Assembly (NCBI RefSeq): GCF_041361345.1
Contig: NZ_JBGKAD010000001.1
Location: forward strand, 806,001 to 870,000
Direction of reading: 5' to 3'
Length of the DNA stretch: 64,000 nt
Origin: Halobaculum sp. MBLA0147
GTDB taxonomy: Archaea; Halobacteriota; Halobacteria; Halobacteriales; Haloferacaceae
Made by a program: the position numbers and the translations under genes
Part shown: positions 55,131 to 63,967 of the stretch, one piece after another
How positions within the stretch are numbered: the stretch's first letter is position 1
How the letters are laid out: each line of letters opens with the position of its first letter
The notes under the pieces: generated by a model
Databases searched by the model: none
Told to the model about the DNA's origin: nothing
Seen by the model: only the letters and a program-made list of their open reading frames with translations

Positions 55131-56570
55131 TCAGACCAGTCCGGGCGTCGTCCGCACGACGAAGTAGGCGACGAAGGCACCGGCCAGCACCCAGTGGCCC
55201 GCACGCACGTCGCCGAAGTCGCCGGTGACGGCCTTCACGATCGGGTACGAGACGATCCCTGCGGCGATCCCGTACGCGATGGAGAAGGTGAACGGCATGA
55301 TCAGGACGGTGAGCCCCGCCGGGATCGCCTCCGTCGCGTCGTCCCACTCGATCTCCGTGACGTTGCCGAGCATGATGACGGCGACGACGACCAGCGCGAG
55401 GTGCGAGGCGTGGATCGGGACCGCCGCGGCCAGCGGCACCAGCGCCAGCGAGGCGAGGAACAACAGCCCCACCACGAGCGCGGTCATCCCGGTCCGACCG
55501 CCCACCTCGACCCCGGTCGAGGACTCGATGTACGTCGTCACCGTCGAGGTGCCGAGCATCCCGCCGACGGTCGTCCCGATCGCGTCGGCCAACAGCGGCC
55601 GGTCGATGTCCGGGAGGTCCCCGTTCTCGTCGAGGAACCCGGCGACCTGCCCGACGCCGACGAGCGTGCCCGCGGTGTCGAAGAAGTCGACGAAGAAGAA
55701 CGTCACCATCACGAAGAGGAACGTCGCTGGGTCCACGTTCGAGAGTCCCTCGACGAACGCCCCCGCCAGCGGCGTGATGTCGTAGGCCGCCAGCGAGTAG
55801 GTGATCGTCGTCGACCCCGTCAGCGACGCCGGCGTGTACAGCGAGACGCCGCCGGCCTGTGTCGCCTCCGGCGCGGCGTACCCGAGCGCGGCGAGCCCGT
55901 ACGAGGCGACCGTCGTGAGCAAGATCCCGAGGACGATCGACCCGCGGACGCCACGAGCGTACAATCCGGCCGTGAGCAGCAGACCGAGGACGGAGACGAC
56001 CGCGATGGGGTCGGCGGCGAGGATCGGGTTCAGCGTGAGGAACGTCGCCGGGTCACCGGCCGTGACGTGCATCGCCTGGAGGCCGATGATCGCGAGGAAC
56101 AGCCCGATCCCGGCGCCGACGGAGCGCTTGACCGGCTCCGGGAACAGTTTGACGACGTACTCGCGAGCACCGATCAGCGTCAAGACGACGAACAACAGTC
56201 CCTCGACGACGACCGCCGCCAGCGCCGTCTGCCAGGGAACGCCGAGCGCCCCGACGACGGTGAAGGCGAAGAAGGCGTTCAACCCCAGTCCGGGTGCCTG
56301 TCCGAACGGCCGGTTCGCGTACAGTGCCGTCACCAGCGTCGCGACGGCGGCGGCGATCAGCGTCACCACCGCGACCATCTGGAGGGTCTGGGCGTAGCCG
56401 ACACCCTCCAGCACGATCCCCGGTTTCTCCCCCGTCCCGACGAGGATCGACGGGTTGACGACGACGATGTAGCTCATCGTCAGGAACGTCGTCAGCCCCG
56501 CCGTCACCTCGGTGCCCAAGTCTGTCCCGTACTCGTCGAAGCCGAAGAACTCGGCCAGCGTTCCCGCCAT
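55131..56570 (-). CDS. NCS2 family purine permease (AzgA-like)
   Basis: 479 residues, about 12-14 TM helices. Family marks: TVxxEVTAGLTTFLTMSYIVVVNPSIL, GQAPGLGLNAFFAF, GIGLFLAIIGLQAM, VTFFFVDFFDTAGTLVGVGQ, and TYIESSTGVEVGGRTG. The AzgA/PbuG branch transports adenine, guanine and hypoxanthine with protons. The ATG lies about 25 nt after CTTACCTAG on the minus strand (56595-56603). The 183-base spacer to pgk is unusually AT-rich and includes both promoters. Confidence 0.95.
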   Translation of the reverse strand: MAGTLAEFFGFDEYGTDLGTEVTAGLTTFLTMSYIVVVNPSILVGTGEKPGIVLEGVGYAQTLQMVAVVTLIAAAVATLVTALYANRPFGQAPGLGLNAFFAFTVVGALGVPWQTALAAVVVEGLLFVVLTLIGAREYVVKLFPEPVKRSVGAGIGLFLAIIGLQAMHVTAGDPATFLTLNPILAADPIAVVSVLGLLLTAGLYARGVRGSIVLGILLTTVASYGLAALGYAAPEATQAGGVSLYTPASLTGSTTITYSLAAYDITPLAGAFVEGLSNVDPATFLFVMVTFFFVDFFDTAGTLVGVGQVAGFLDENGDLPDIDRPLLADAIGTTVGGMLGTSTVTTYIESSTGVEVGGRTGMTALVVGLLFLASLALVPLAAAVPIHASHLALVVVAVIMLGNVTEIEWDDATEAIPAGLTVLIMPFTFSIAYGIAAGIVSYPIVKAVTGDFGDVRAGHWVLAGAFVAYFVVRTTPGLV

Positions 56571-56740
56571 GTCGACACGTGTGTGGATACTAGGTAAGTG
56601 TATTGCGGTCTATAGGCGCGTATCTGTACACGTTCGTGCTTACTGTGCGCGTACCGTGGCGACTGTCCGAGCCTGCTGCGGTCGGGAGCCCCACGCGGCG
56701 ACCGACGCCGCGCTTCCACACGCACTAAGTACCGCTCGGG

Positions 56741-56748
56741 AGGAGGGA
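56741..56748 (+). promoter_or_regulatory. Shine-Dalgarno of pgk
   Basis: AGGAGGGA lies 5 nt before the pgk ATG. It follows a TATA-like CACTAAGTA (56722-56730), so unlike most genes here pgk seems to use a short leader with a real ribosome binding site. Confidence 0.65.
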
Positions 56749-56753
56749 CGGAC

Positions 56754-57980
56754 ATGGCAGCGTTCCGGACACTCGACGACCTCGACGCGGGACAGCGGGT
56801 GTTGTGTCGTCTCGACCTCAACTCGCCGGTCGAGGACGGGGCGGTACAGGACAACCGGCGGTTCGACCGCCACGCCGAGACCGTCAGCGAGTTGCACGCG
56901 GCGGACCACCGCGTCGCACTGTTGGCTCACCAGGGGCGGCCCGGTCGCGACACGTTCGTCGGGCTGGAACAGCACGCCGAGATCCTCTCGGAGCACGCGG
57001 GCGTCGACGTGACGTACGTGCCGGACACGTACGGCGAGGAGGCACTCGCGGCGATCCGGGAGACGGAGCCCGGCGACGTGTTGCTGTTGGAGAACACACG
57101 GATGGTCGACGCGGAACTCCCGGAGGAGAGCCCGGAGACGAAGGCCGACACGGAGTTCGTCCGGACGCTCGCGGCTGAGGTCGACGCCTACGTGAACGAC
57201 GCCTACTCCGCCGCCCACCGGAGTCACGCCTCGCTGGTCGGGTTCCCGCGGGTCCTCCCGTCGTACGCCGGTCGCGTGATGGCGACGGAGTACGAGGCCA
57301 ACACCGCCATCGCCGCCCGCGAGTTCGACGGCGAGGTGACGATGGTCGTCGGCGGGACGAAGGCGACGGACGTGATCGAGGTGATGGAGGCGCTGGGCGA
57401 CCGCGTCGACACGTTCCTGTTGGGTGGCGTCGCGGGAGAGCTGTTCCTCCGGGCCGCCGGCTACCCCGTCGGCGAGGACGTCGACGCCGAGTTGTTCGAC
57501 GAACAGTGGGCCGCCAACGGCGACACCGTCGAGCGCGTGCTCGAGGAGTACGGCGACGCGGTGCGACTCGCGGACGACCTCGCGTACGCGGACGCCGACG
57601 GGGACCGCGCGGAGATCGGCGTCGAGGAGATCGACACCAAGGAGACGGACTTCCTCGACGTGGGGGGGTCGACGGTCGCGGAGTACCAGTCTCGGATCCA
57701 CCGCTCGGAGGCCGTCTTCGTCAAGGGTGCACTGGGTGTGTTCGAGGACGAGCGGTTCGCGGACGGCACCGTCGGCGTCTTGGAGGCGATCGCCGAGACG
57801 GACTGTTTCTCCGTGGTCGGCGGCGGCGACACCTCGCGGGCGATCGAGCTGTACGGACTGGACGAGGCCGACTTCTCGCACGTCTCCATCGCCGGCGGCG
57901 CGTACATCCGTGCGCTGACCGGGCAGGAACTGGTCGGTGTGGCGGAGTTGGAGCGGAGCGCCGAGTCCGACGGAGACTGA
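56754..57980 (+). CDS. pgk: Phosphoglycerate kinase
   Basis: Glycolysis/gluconeogenesis: 1,3-bisphosphoglycerate + ADP to 3-phosphoglycerate + ATP. 408 residues with RLDLNSPVEDG, ALLAHQGRPG, LLLENTRM, DAYVNDAYSAAHRSHASLVGF, VVGGTKATDVIEV, FVKGALGVFED, and GGGDTSRAIELYG. The last is the nucleotide-binding GGGD. Has a Shine-Dalgarno sequence and short leader. gapB lies 0.7 kb downstream in the opposite direction. Confidence 0.97.
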   Translation: MAAFRTLDDLDAGQRVLCRLDLNSPVEDGAVQDNRRFDRHAETVSELHAADHRVALLAHQGRPGRDTFVGLEQHAEILSEHAGVDVTYVPDTYGEEALAAIRETEPGDVLLLENTRMVDAELPEESPETKADTEFVRTLAAEVDAYVNDAYSAAHRSHASLVGFPRVLPSYAGRVMATEYEANTAIAAREFDGEVTMVVGGTKATDVIEVMEALGDRVDTFLLGGVAGELFLRAAGYPVGEDVDAELFDEQWAANGDTVERVLEEYGDAVRLADDLAYADADGDRAEIGVEEIDTKETDFLDVGGSTVAEYQSRIHRSEAVFVKGALGVFEDERFADGTVGVLEAIAETDCFSVVGGGDTSRAIELYGLDEADFSHVSIAGGAYIRALTGQELVGVAELERSAESDGD

Positions 57981-58035
57981 TCGGCCCCCGGCGTCGCCCG
58001 AAAGCTACACGTCGGTACTCGCCGAGAGGTTTCGT

Positions 58036-58593
58036 ATGCGACTCGGCATCGTCTCCGACACGCACGACGACGCGGACGCGGTGGCGGCGGCGGTCGATCT
58101 GTTCGAGAGCGCCGACGTGGACACGGTGATCCACTGCGGGGACGTCGTCGCGCCGTTCTCCGCGACGCCGTTCGACACGGTCCGGTTCACCTTCCACGCC
58201 GTCCGCGGGAACAACGACGGGGAGTGGGCGCTCGCGGACACGGTCGACGGCTTCGGCACCTACCACGCGGAGGCGGCGACACTCGAGGTCGACGACCTCG
58301 CGGTCGCCGTCTACCACGGGACGAGCGAGCCACTCGTCGAGGGGCTCGTCGGCTGTGGGGAGTACGACCTCGTCTGCCGCGGGCACACCCACGAGCGGAC
58401 ACACGAACACCACGCCGCCGACGGCGCCGTCACCACCTACCAGACGGACGGTGAGGCGTCACACGACCTCGGCGACGGCGGCACCCTCCACCTGAACCCC
58501 GGCGGTGTCCCGGTTCCCGGCCGCGAGGAACCGCCGGCCGGCGTGATCGTCGACACCGAGACCGGGAGCGTTCGGTTCGAGACGCTGGCGTGA
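58036..58593 (+). CDS. YfcE/MJ0936-like phosphodiesterase
   Basis: Calcineurin-like metallophosphoesterase of 185 residues. Metal ligands are in GIVSDTHDD, IHCGDVVAP, VRGNNDGEW and CRGHTHERTHE (GHTH), all in order. Family members are Mn2+-dependent phosphodiesterases with broad substrates. TTCGT precedes the ATG; no strong TATA box is visible. It stands between pgk and gapB and may be cotranscribed with pgk (55-nt gap). Confidence 0.92.
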   Translation: MRLGIVSDTHDDADAVAAAVDLFESADVDTVIHCGDVVAPFSATPFDTVRFTFHAVRGNNDGEWALADTVDGFGTYHAEAATLEVDDLAVAVYHGTSEPLVEGLVGCGEYDLVCRGHTHERTHEHHAADGAVTTYQTDGEASHDLGDGGTLHLNPGGVPVPGREEPPAGVIVDTETGSVRFETLA

Positions 58594-58690
58594 TCGAGGT
58601 GGCGGAGTAGCGGTCGGAGGGAGAACGGAGCACGGGGTAGCGATCCGCGAGAACCACGAGAATCGACCGACTGCTCTCGCGTGCGAGTCG

Positions 58691-59764
58691 TCAGTCGTCC
58701 GCCTCGCGCGGCACGACCCGCTGGCGACGCCCCTGGAACAGCGACTCCAGCCCGACACCGAGCGTCTCGTCGGTCGTCGCGAGACTGTCGGCCTTCGACT
58801 CGCGGTCGAGCAGCGCCCGGATCGCGTCGACGTTCTCCGGGATCACGTCGCTCTCCTGGTGGATCGACTGGAAGAGGTACAGGTCCGACCCCTCCATCGA
58901 GACGGAGTTCTCCCAGATGCAGTTCTCCCAGAGGTCACCCCGCGGGCGACCGGTGTCCTGTGCGAACTCCTTCAGTTTCCCCGTCCCGTCGATGCCGGCC
59001 TCCTCGGGGATCAGGAACAGCCGCGACTCCTCGGACAGTGTCTCCCGAACCTCGGCGGCCGTCGGCTCCCCCTCCAGCGTGACGTTCACCGAGTGGAGGT
59101 GCATCAGCGTCGCCGGCACCTTCACGCCGAGGGTGTCGATGGACAGCTCCGGGAAGATCGTGTTCACGTCCGGGCCGTGGTGAGAGGGGACCTCGACGGG
59201 GTCCGGGAGGATGTCGTTGATCGGACCACGCGAGGTCTGCCCGGGGTCGCCACCTCGTCGGACCAGCGTCACGCGCGCCTTCTCGACGCCGTACGTCTCC
59301 CGCAGCGGCGCGAGGAGTCGCGAGAGTCCGGTCGTGTTACACGACACGACACGGGCGGTGTCCACGTCGTCGCCTCGTGCCGCGTCGTAGTTCGCCCGCG
59401 AGTTGAAGCTCACGTCGGCCACGTCGGCGTCCTCTCCACCTTGGAAGATGGCCGGCGTGTCGTACCGCTCGTACAACGCGGCGTTCTCTGCACCGATTCC
59501 GGAGGGTGTCGTGTCGACGACCACGTCCGACCGCATCACCAAGTCGTCGACCTCCCCGGCCACGTCGACGCCGGCCTCGTGGAACGCGTCCGAGCGTTCC
59601 GGGATCGCGGCGTACAGCGGGTACCCCTTCCGGACGGCCGCCTCTGCCTCGAAGTTCGGGCGCGTCTTCGCCACGCCCGCCAGTTCCATGTCCGGCTGGG
59701 CCGCGACGGCGTCCGCGACCCGTTTCCCGATCGTCCCGTAGCCGTTGACTCCCACCTGTATCAT
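58691..59764 (-). CDS. gap: Type II glyceraldehyde-3-phosphate dehydrogenase (archaeal)
   Basis: Phosphorylating archaeal GAPDH of 357 residues. N-terminal [17 protein letters not shown] is the NAD(P) fold; the catalytic cysteine is Cys142 in SCNTTGLSR; and [16 protein letters not shown] and HHGPDVNTI are class II features. In Haloferax the type II enzyme (GapB) works in gluconeogenesis, and pgk is close by, so the same role is likely here. CGATTAACC (59790-59798 on the minus strand) lies about 26-34 nt before the ATG. Confidence 0.96.
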   Translation of the reverse strand: MIQVGVNGYGTIGKRVADAVAAQPDMELAGVAKTRPNFEAEAAVRKGYPLYAAIPERSDAFHEAGVDVAGEVDDLVMRSDVVVDTTPSGIGAENAALYERYDTPAIFQGGEDADVADVSFNSRANYDAARGDDVDTARVVSCNTTGLSRLLAPLRETYGVEKARVTLVRRGGDPGQTSRGPINDILPDPVEVPSHHGPDVNTIFPELSIDTLGVKVPATLMHLHSVNVTLEGEPTAAEVRETLSEESRLFLIPEEAGIDGTGKLKEFAQDTGRPRGDLWENCIWENSVSMEGSDLYLFQSIHQESDVIPENVDAIRALLDRESKADSLATTDETLGVGLESLFQGRRQRVVPREADD

Positions 59765-59955
59765 CGGTCGACAGTCGTCGCGGAACCGGGTTAATCGTTA
59801 CGGGACGGAGTGAAAGAAAGCAACTACCATTCGAGTACCCGAACGGATGGTTGTGCCGTGGGGCCGTCGGATCTGCTCCAGTGGGAGCGTGGCCGTGGTC
59901 TGGAGACGGCCGGCGACGCAAAACACATACCACCGTTCCCCACCACCGAACCGGT

Positions 59956-60942
59956 ATGGCAGAGACACGCGGTGCCGAGGCGGACGGCGACGGAGACGAC
60001 GAACTCGCGCGTGCCGCCGAGACGGCGATCGGCCAGGCGCTCGCACTCGACGCAGACGAGTCGCTGGCGGTCGTCACGGACGACGAGCGGCGCGAGATCG
60101 GTGAGGCGCTGTACGCCGCCGGGAGCGAGGTGACCGACGACGCGACGCTCGTCACGTACCAGCCGGGCGAGCAACACGGGGCTGAGCCGCCGGCACCCGT
60201 CGCGGCGGCGATGGAGGCGGCCGACGCCTTCCTCGCGCCGACGACGAAGAGTCTGAGTCACACCCGCGCCCGCTCGGCGGCGACGGACGCGGGCGCTCGG
60301 GGCGCGACGCTGCCTGGGATCACGGCCGAGGTGTTCGCGACGGGGTTGGACGCGGACTACGACGCCATCGCGGCACACTCGGCGGACATCTACGAGCAGG
60401 TCGCCGACGCCGACGAGGTCCGGGTGACGACCGAGGCGGGGACAGACCTTAGGCTGGACGTGACAGACCGGGAGTGGTACCAGGACACCGGCGACGTGGC
60501 CGAGCCGGGGAGCTTCTCGAACCTCCCGGCCGGGGAGGTGTTCACGAGCCCGGCGACCGCGGACGGCACCTACGTCGTCGACGGCACGATGATGCCCCAC
60601 GGACGGCTCGCGGACGGCGAGCAGTTGCACTTCGAGGTGGAGGACGGCCTGGTGACGGAGATCTCCGACGACGAGATCCGCGCGCAGGTGGAGACGGCCG
60701 CCGAGGAGGTCGGCGACGCGGCGTACAACCTCGCGGAACTCGGTATCGGGACGAACGTCGGCGTGACGGAGTTGGTGGGCCACGTCCTGTTGGACGAGAA
60801 GGCCGCCGGGACGATCCACGTCGCCATCGGGGACAACGCCTCCATCGGCGGGGAGACGGAGGCACCGATCCACCTCGACGGGATCGTCACCGAGCCGACC
60901 GTCTTCGCCGACGGCGAGGAGATCACGCTCCCGGAGCCGTGA
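59956..60942 (+). CDS. M29-like metal-dependent aminopeptidase
   Basis: 328 residues. Conserved elements of the M29/AmpS (also DHODH-like NicX) group: SLSHTRARSAATDAGARG, SDVTLxxx-like DLRLDVTDREW, LPAGEVFTSPAT with a metal-binding Glu, NLAELGIGTN and HVAIGDN with the metal-binding His. It lacks the Glu/His arrangement of the bacterial 410-residue M29 peptidases and is shorter. It may be an aminopeptidase or a related metallohydrolase. Its stop overlaps the ATP-grasp gene (GTGA), implying coupled synthesis. Confidence 0.87.
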   Translation: MAETRGAEADGDGDDELARAAETAIGQALALDADESLAVVTDDERREIGEALYAAGSEVTDDATLVTYQPGEQHGAEPPAPVAAAMEAADAFLAPTTKSLSHTRARSAATDAGARGATLPGITAEVFATGLDADYDAIAAHSADIYEQVADADEVRVTTEAGTDLRLDVTDREWYQDTGDVAEPGSFSNLPAGEVFTSPATADGTYVVDGTMMPHGRLADGEQLHFEVEDGLVTEISDDEIRAQVETAAEEVGDAAYNLAELGIGTNVGVTELVGHVLLDEKAAGTIHVAIGDNASIGGETEAPIHLDGIVTEPTVFADGEEITLPEP

Positions 60943-61946
60943 CCGAGGAGTCGCCGGTGGCCGCCGACGATGTCCCCCCGGCGCCGGGGACCGAGGAGCC
61001 AGCGGGATCGGACGCCGACGACCGCCTCACGCTCGCGGTCACGACGGCCGCAGAGACGTTCGAGCGACTCCGGGACCGTCTCCCACCACACCGGATCGAC
61101 GTCGTCCACGTCCAGCCCTCCGAGCGAGTGTTCGAGATCGACGACGAGAGCGCCGGGGGGATCGGGGGGTCGAGTGACGCCGAGCAGGGACAGGAGTCGA
61201 GCATCACCGAACAGGTGCCGGACGCGGACGTGGGCTGGGTGTACCCCTCGCGACTGATGGAGGGAGCGGTCGTCGACACGCTGTTGGACGTGCCGTGGGT
61301 GAACGGGCGCGACGCGGTGGTCACCTCGCGCAACAAGGCGGGCGTGCTGGCGGAACTCGCGGCCGCCGACGTGCCGGTCCCGGCGACGCGGGTCGTCTCG
61401 AACCCGGCCGACGAGAGCGACGTGCTCGCCGCCGCCGACGAGCTCGGCTGGCCGGTGGTCGTGAAGCCGAACTCGACGACGCGCGGCGTCGGTGTCGCGA
61501 AGGTCACAGACCCCGACTCCGTGGCCGGGGTCACGGACTACCTCGACTTGGTCCACGACTACCGCGCGACGGGCGACCGGTCGTACCTCCTCCAGGAGTA
61601 CCTCCCGGACGCGACGGACTACCGCGTGATGGTGGTCGGCGGCACGTACGTCGGCGCGGTCCGGCGCGAACTGCCGGCGGACAACCTCGCCGACGGCCAG
61701 TGGAAACACAACGTCCACCGCGGCGCCGTGGCCGAGGGTGTCGATCTCGACCCCGCGTTGCGACGGCTCGCCGAACGCGCCGCCCGGGTGCTGGAGATTC
61801 CGGTCGTGGGTGTGGACCTACTCGTCACCGACGACCGCGCGGTGGTCTCGGAGACGAACGCCCGGCCGACGGTCGACGACGCGGAGAAGTACGTCGACGG
61901 GTTCGACGAGCGACTCGCGGTCGAGATCCGACGCGCCGCAGAGTAG
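60939..61946 (+). CDS. RimK-like ATP-grasp ligase
   Basis: 335 residues. ATP-grasp features: VVTSRNKAGVLAELA; nucleotide-binding VVVKPNSTTRGVGVAKV; LLQEYLPDATDYRVMVVGG; the metal-binding DLLVTDDRAVVSETNARPTV with ETNA. This is the RimK/LysX/MptN group, which adds glutamate or another amino acid to a carboxylate (protein, LysW, or coenzyme F420/methanopterin). N-terminal 60 residues are acidic disorder. GTG start overlaps the aminopeptidase stop by 4 nt, suggesting that one enzyme makes and the other breaks an amide. Confidence 0.88.
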   Translation: MTEESPVAADDVPPAPGTEEPAGSDADDRLTLAVTTAAETFERLRDRLPPHRIDVVHVQPSERVFEIDDESAGGIGGSSDAEQGQESSITEQVPDADVGWVYPSRLMEGAVVDTLLDVPWVNGRDAVVTSRNKAGVLAELAAADVPVPATRVVSNPADESDVLAAADELGWPVVVKPNSTTRGVGVAKVTDPDSVAGVTDYLDLVHDYRATGDRSYLLQEYLPDATDYRVMVVGGTYVGAVRRELPADNLADGQWKHNVHRGAVAEGVDLDPALRRLAERAARVLEIPVVGVDLLVTDDRAVVSETNARPTVDDAEKYVDGFDERLAVEIRRAAE

Positions 61947-61963
61947 TCGACGCCCGTGGCGGC

Positions 61964-62335
61964 TCAGAGGTCGATACTGGCGGAGTCGTCGACGGCCTCG
62001 AACGTCACCTGGAGGACGCCGTTGTTGAAGGAGGCCTCGGCGGAGTGCTCGTCGACGCGCGAGGGGAGCCGCACGCGCTCCTCGTACTGTCGGTTCGGGC
62101 CGTCGGCGGCGAGTGTCAGCACTTCGCCGTCACACTTCAGGTCGATGCTGTCCTCGTCGACGCCCGGGAGGTCCGCCACGACGCGGACCTCCTCGTCGGA
62201 CTCGTACGTCGAGACGTGTGTCTCGGAGCCGAATCCGGCGTCACCCGGCGCGGCGTCCGGGCCGGCCATCCCGTTCATCATGCGCTCGATCTCGTCGAAG
62301 ATGTCCCCGAACGGATCGTCGCGATCATCCCGCAT
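61964..62335 (-). CDS. Small heat-shock protein Hsp20
   Basis: 123-residue alpha-crystallin-domain chaperone. N-terminal FGDIFDEIERMMNGM precedes THVSTYESDEEVRVVADLPGV, then the conserved LKCDGEVLTLAA and ASFNNGVLQVTFE (the family's A-x-x-x-NGVL motif). No C-terminal IxI motif is obvious: the end reads SASIDL. AAGGCTTTTGCCC on the minus strand (about 62360-62372) lies 25-37 nt before the ATG. Convergent to the ATP-grasp gene. Confidence 0.93.
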   Translation of the reverse strand: MRDDRDDPFGDIFDEIERMMNGMAGPDAAPGDAGFGSETHVSTYESDEEVRVVADLPGVDEDSIDLKCDGEVLTLAADGPNRQYEERVRLPSRVDEHSAEASFNNGVLQVTFEAVDDSASIDL

Positions 62336-62561
62336 ACACTCACGGGTACGGCTCACACGGGCAAAAGCCTTCGGCGCAGTTATCGAGGCCGAGAGTTCCG
62401 GTACCGGCGCGAATCGCCGTCTTCCGGGGCGGTGTCCGGTCGTCGGGACGGCCGTCGGAGCGCCGGTCGCGGCGGGCGGCGTCGTGTCGTCGCGGCCGCG
62501 AGGTGCCGTCGTGTCCGAGCAATCCAAAGACGCTTACTCGCGTGTCTCGAACCGTGGTTCG

Positions 62562-62789
62562 ATGCGAGACCGGTACAAGGAACTGATGCTCCGCAGCTTC
62601 AAGGACGCGATGGACGTCGTCGACGAGTACAACGAGTGGGCCGCCGGCGCCTTCGACTCCGCGCCGCCGGTGCCACCCCAAGCCGTCCCGCAGGTCGCGA
62701 TGGCGCTGTACCAGTCGCGCGTGATGGACGGCTGGGGCGGCGACGGCGGGTTCGACATCCCCGAGTTCGACGACAAGATGTTCGAGTGA
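62562..62789 (+). CDS. Haloarchaeal small conserved-looking protein
   Basis: 75 residues: MRDRYKELMLRSFKDAMDVV (helix), AGAFDSAPPVPPQAVPQVAM (Pro-rich turn and helix), and an acidic end DIPEFDDKMFE. The ATG is favoured because CGCTTACTCG (62531-62540) lies about 22-31 nt before it; a GTG at 62511 would extend the protein by 17 residues. Function unknown. Divergent from Hsp20. Confidence 0.7.
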   Translation: MRDRYKELMLRSFKDAMDVVDEYNEWAAGAFDSAPPVPPQAVPQVAMALYQSRVMDGWGGDGGFDIPEFDDKMFE

Positions 62790-62919
62790 CGACGTGACGA
62801 CGCCGTCTTCTCCACTGCTCGGTTCTCGTGTGCCGACACCGAGCAGCTCCGTCCGAGTGGTCCGGTGACGCCCGAGTGACCCGAAACCTACTCGGCTCGC
62901 GCTCCCGACACGGCGAGGT

Positions 62920-63165
62920 ATGGAACGGCTCGACGTGTCGGACGGGTTCGACGTCCACGACTACCGGGCGAAGCTGAAGCTGCTCACGCAGGACGCCGAC
63001 TCGATGCAGTTGGCGAACCGCGAGGGGCTCGGCTGTCCCGCCTGTGGTCGCGAGTTCGAGAAGCTGTTCGTCACCGAGGACGACTCCGTGAGTTTCGACG
63101 CCGCGCCGAACGGGCCGATCTGCGTGACGCGGACGGCAGAGGAGTTGCTAGTGTTGGCGCACTGA
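62920..63165 (+). CDS. DUF7385-type protein (zinc-knuckle), annotated elsewhere as flagella cluster protein
   Basis: 81 residues: VHDYRAKLKLLTQDADSMQ, then CPACGREFEKLF (one CxxC), and SFDAAPNGPICVTRTAEELL with a further Cys. I recall similar haloarchaeal proteins under DUF7385 or flagella cluster protein, a label not backed by function. ATG start; CCTACTCGG lies about 30 nt upstream. Confidence 0.75.
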   Translation: MERLDVSDGFDVHDYRAKLKLLTQDADSMQLANREGLGCPACGREFEKLFVTEDDSVSFDAAPNGPICVTRTAEELLVLAH

Positions 63166-63481
63166 ATGCACGGGCTGTGACCCACGTTCTGAAGGTCCGA
63201 ACAGAGGTCGTACAGCTGTTCTACACAACTTCGGATTCCCGCTCTCGCCCCCGTTTCCACCCGTGACCTGTCCGAGGGGTTTGGTACGCGATTCTGTTGC
63301 CTCCGGTGTCTCCCCGAAGACCGTGTCACGGTCTCGGGCCGACACCGCGAACCGTCGAAGCGTTCGGACCTCGTTCGGGCACGGATCTCACCGTGTGGCA
63401 GGGACGACGGAGCGGGCTCTCAACGCCCACACCGAGCGCTCGCGGCTTAAGACTGCACATAAAAATATTTGTATCTTTCTC
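63166..63481. other. Gene-free region with a T-run at its right end
   Basis: 316 bases. No reading frame has coding character. The right end (63457-63477) is the most AT-rich sequence of the window; read on the minus strand it gives a T-run directly after the stop codon of the next gene, and is likely its terminator. The rest is mixed, slightly less GC-rich than genes, without clear repeats. Confidence 0.5.
63458..63476 (-). terminator. Probable T-rich terminator of the TM-protein gene
   Basis: On the minus strand AGATACAAATATTTTTATG begins 6 nt after the stop codon at 63482. Archaeal termination uses T-rich runs in the non-template strand, and this is the only such run in the window, including TTTTT. 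Confidence 0.5.
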
Positions 63482-63967
63482 TCACTCGCCGGCGAGGTAC
63501 CCCGCGCCGGCCACGAGGGCCCCGACGACCGACAACACGAGGGTCAGGAGGAACCCCAGCCCGAACAGCGCCGGGGCGAAGGCGAGTCCGAAGACGAAGC
63601 CGATCACCGCGCCGTTGCCCACGGCCAGCAGTGGCGACCCCTCGCCGGCCCACCCGCCGACGGCCGCGCCGACGCCGAGGCCGACGAGCCAGGTGAACGG
63701 GAGTGGGAGGAGGCCGGCGAGGAACGCGCCCGCGATCGTCAGTCCGGCGAGTTTCAGTGCGCCACCGGAGTCGTCGCGCGACCGTCCGGCGTCCGAGACG
63801 ATGACGTTGTACGCACGCTTCGCCAGTCCGGACCAACTGGTGCGATCCGACACGGGCATCCGTCCACGCGACCCCCGTGATCGTCCGTCGGCGTCGCGCT
63901 CGTCGGCGTCGGTCCGGTCGCGTTCGGACCCGCGTTCGCGTTCCCGCTGTCGCCCGTCCCGTGACAT
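63482..63967 (-). CDS. Membrane protein with charged N-terminal tail
   Basis: 161 residues: a 40-residue Arg/Asp-rich tail (RERERGSERDRTDADERDAD) then a hydrophobic, glycine-rich half (LTIAGAFLAGLLPLPFTWLV; GLGVGAAVGGWAGEGSPLLA; AVIGFVFGLAFAPALFGLGF; LLTLVLSVVGALVAGAGYLA) with four TM segments. An internal ATG at 63859 would remove the charged tail. CTTCTTCAG near the window edge could be its promoter and supports the longer form. Family not recognised. Confidence 0.7.
   Translation of the reverse strand: MSRDGRQRERERGSERDRTDADERDADGRSRGSRGRMPVSDRTSWSGLAKRAYNVIVSDAGRSRDDSGGALKLAGLTIAGAFLAGLLPLPFTWLVGLGVGAAVGGWAGEGSPLLAVGNGAVIGFVFGLAFAPALFGLGFLLTLVLSVVGALVAGAGYLAGE

Noticed and set aside
56571-56753. 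Purine riboswitch between the NCS2 permease and pgk
   Set aside because: The spacer is AT-rich and next to a purine permease, but I could not find the conserved loop pairs of a purine aptamer; two promoters explain it.
63263-63880. Plus-strand frame covering the right end
   Set aside because: Antisense to the TM protein gene, whose TM segments and likely terminator support the minus strand.
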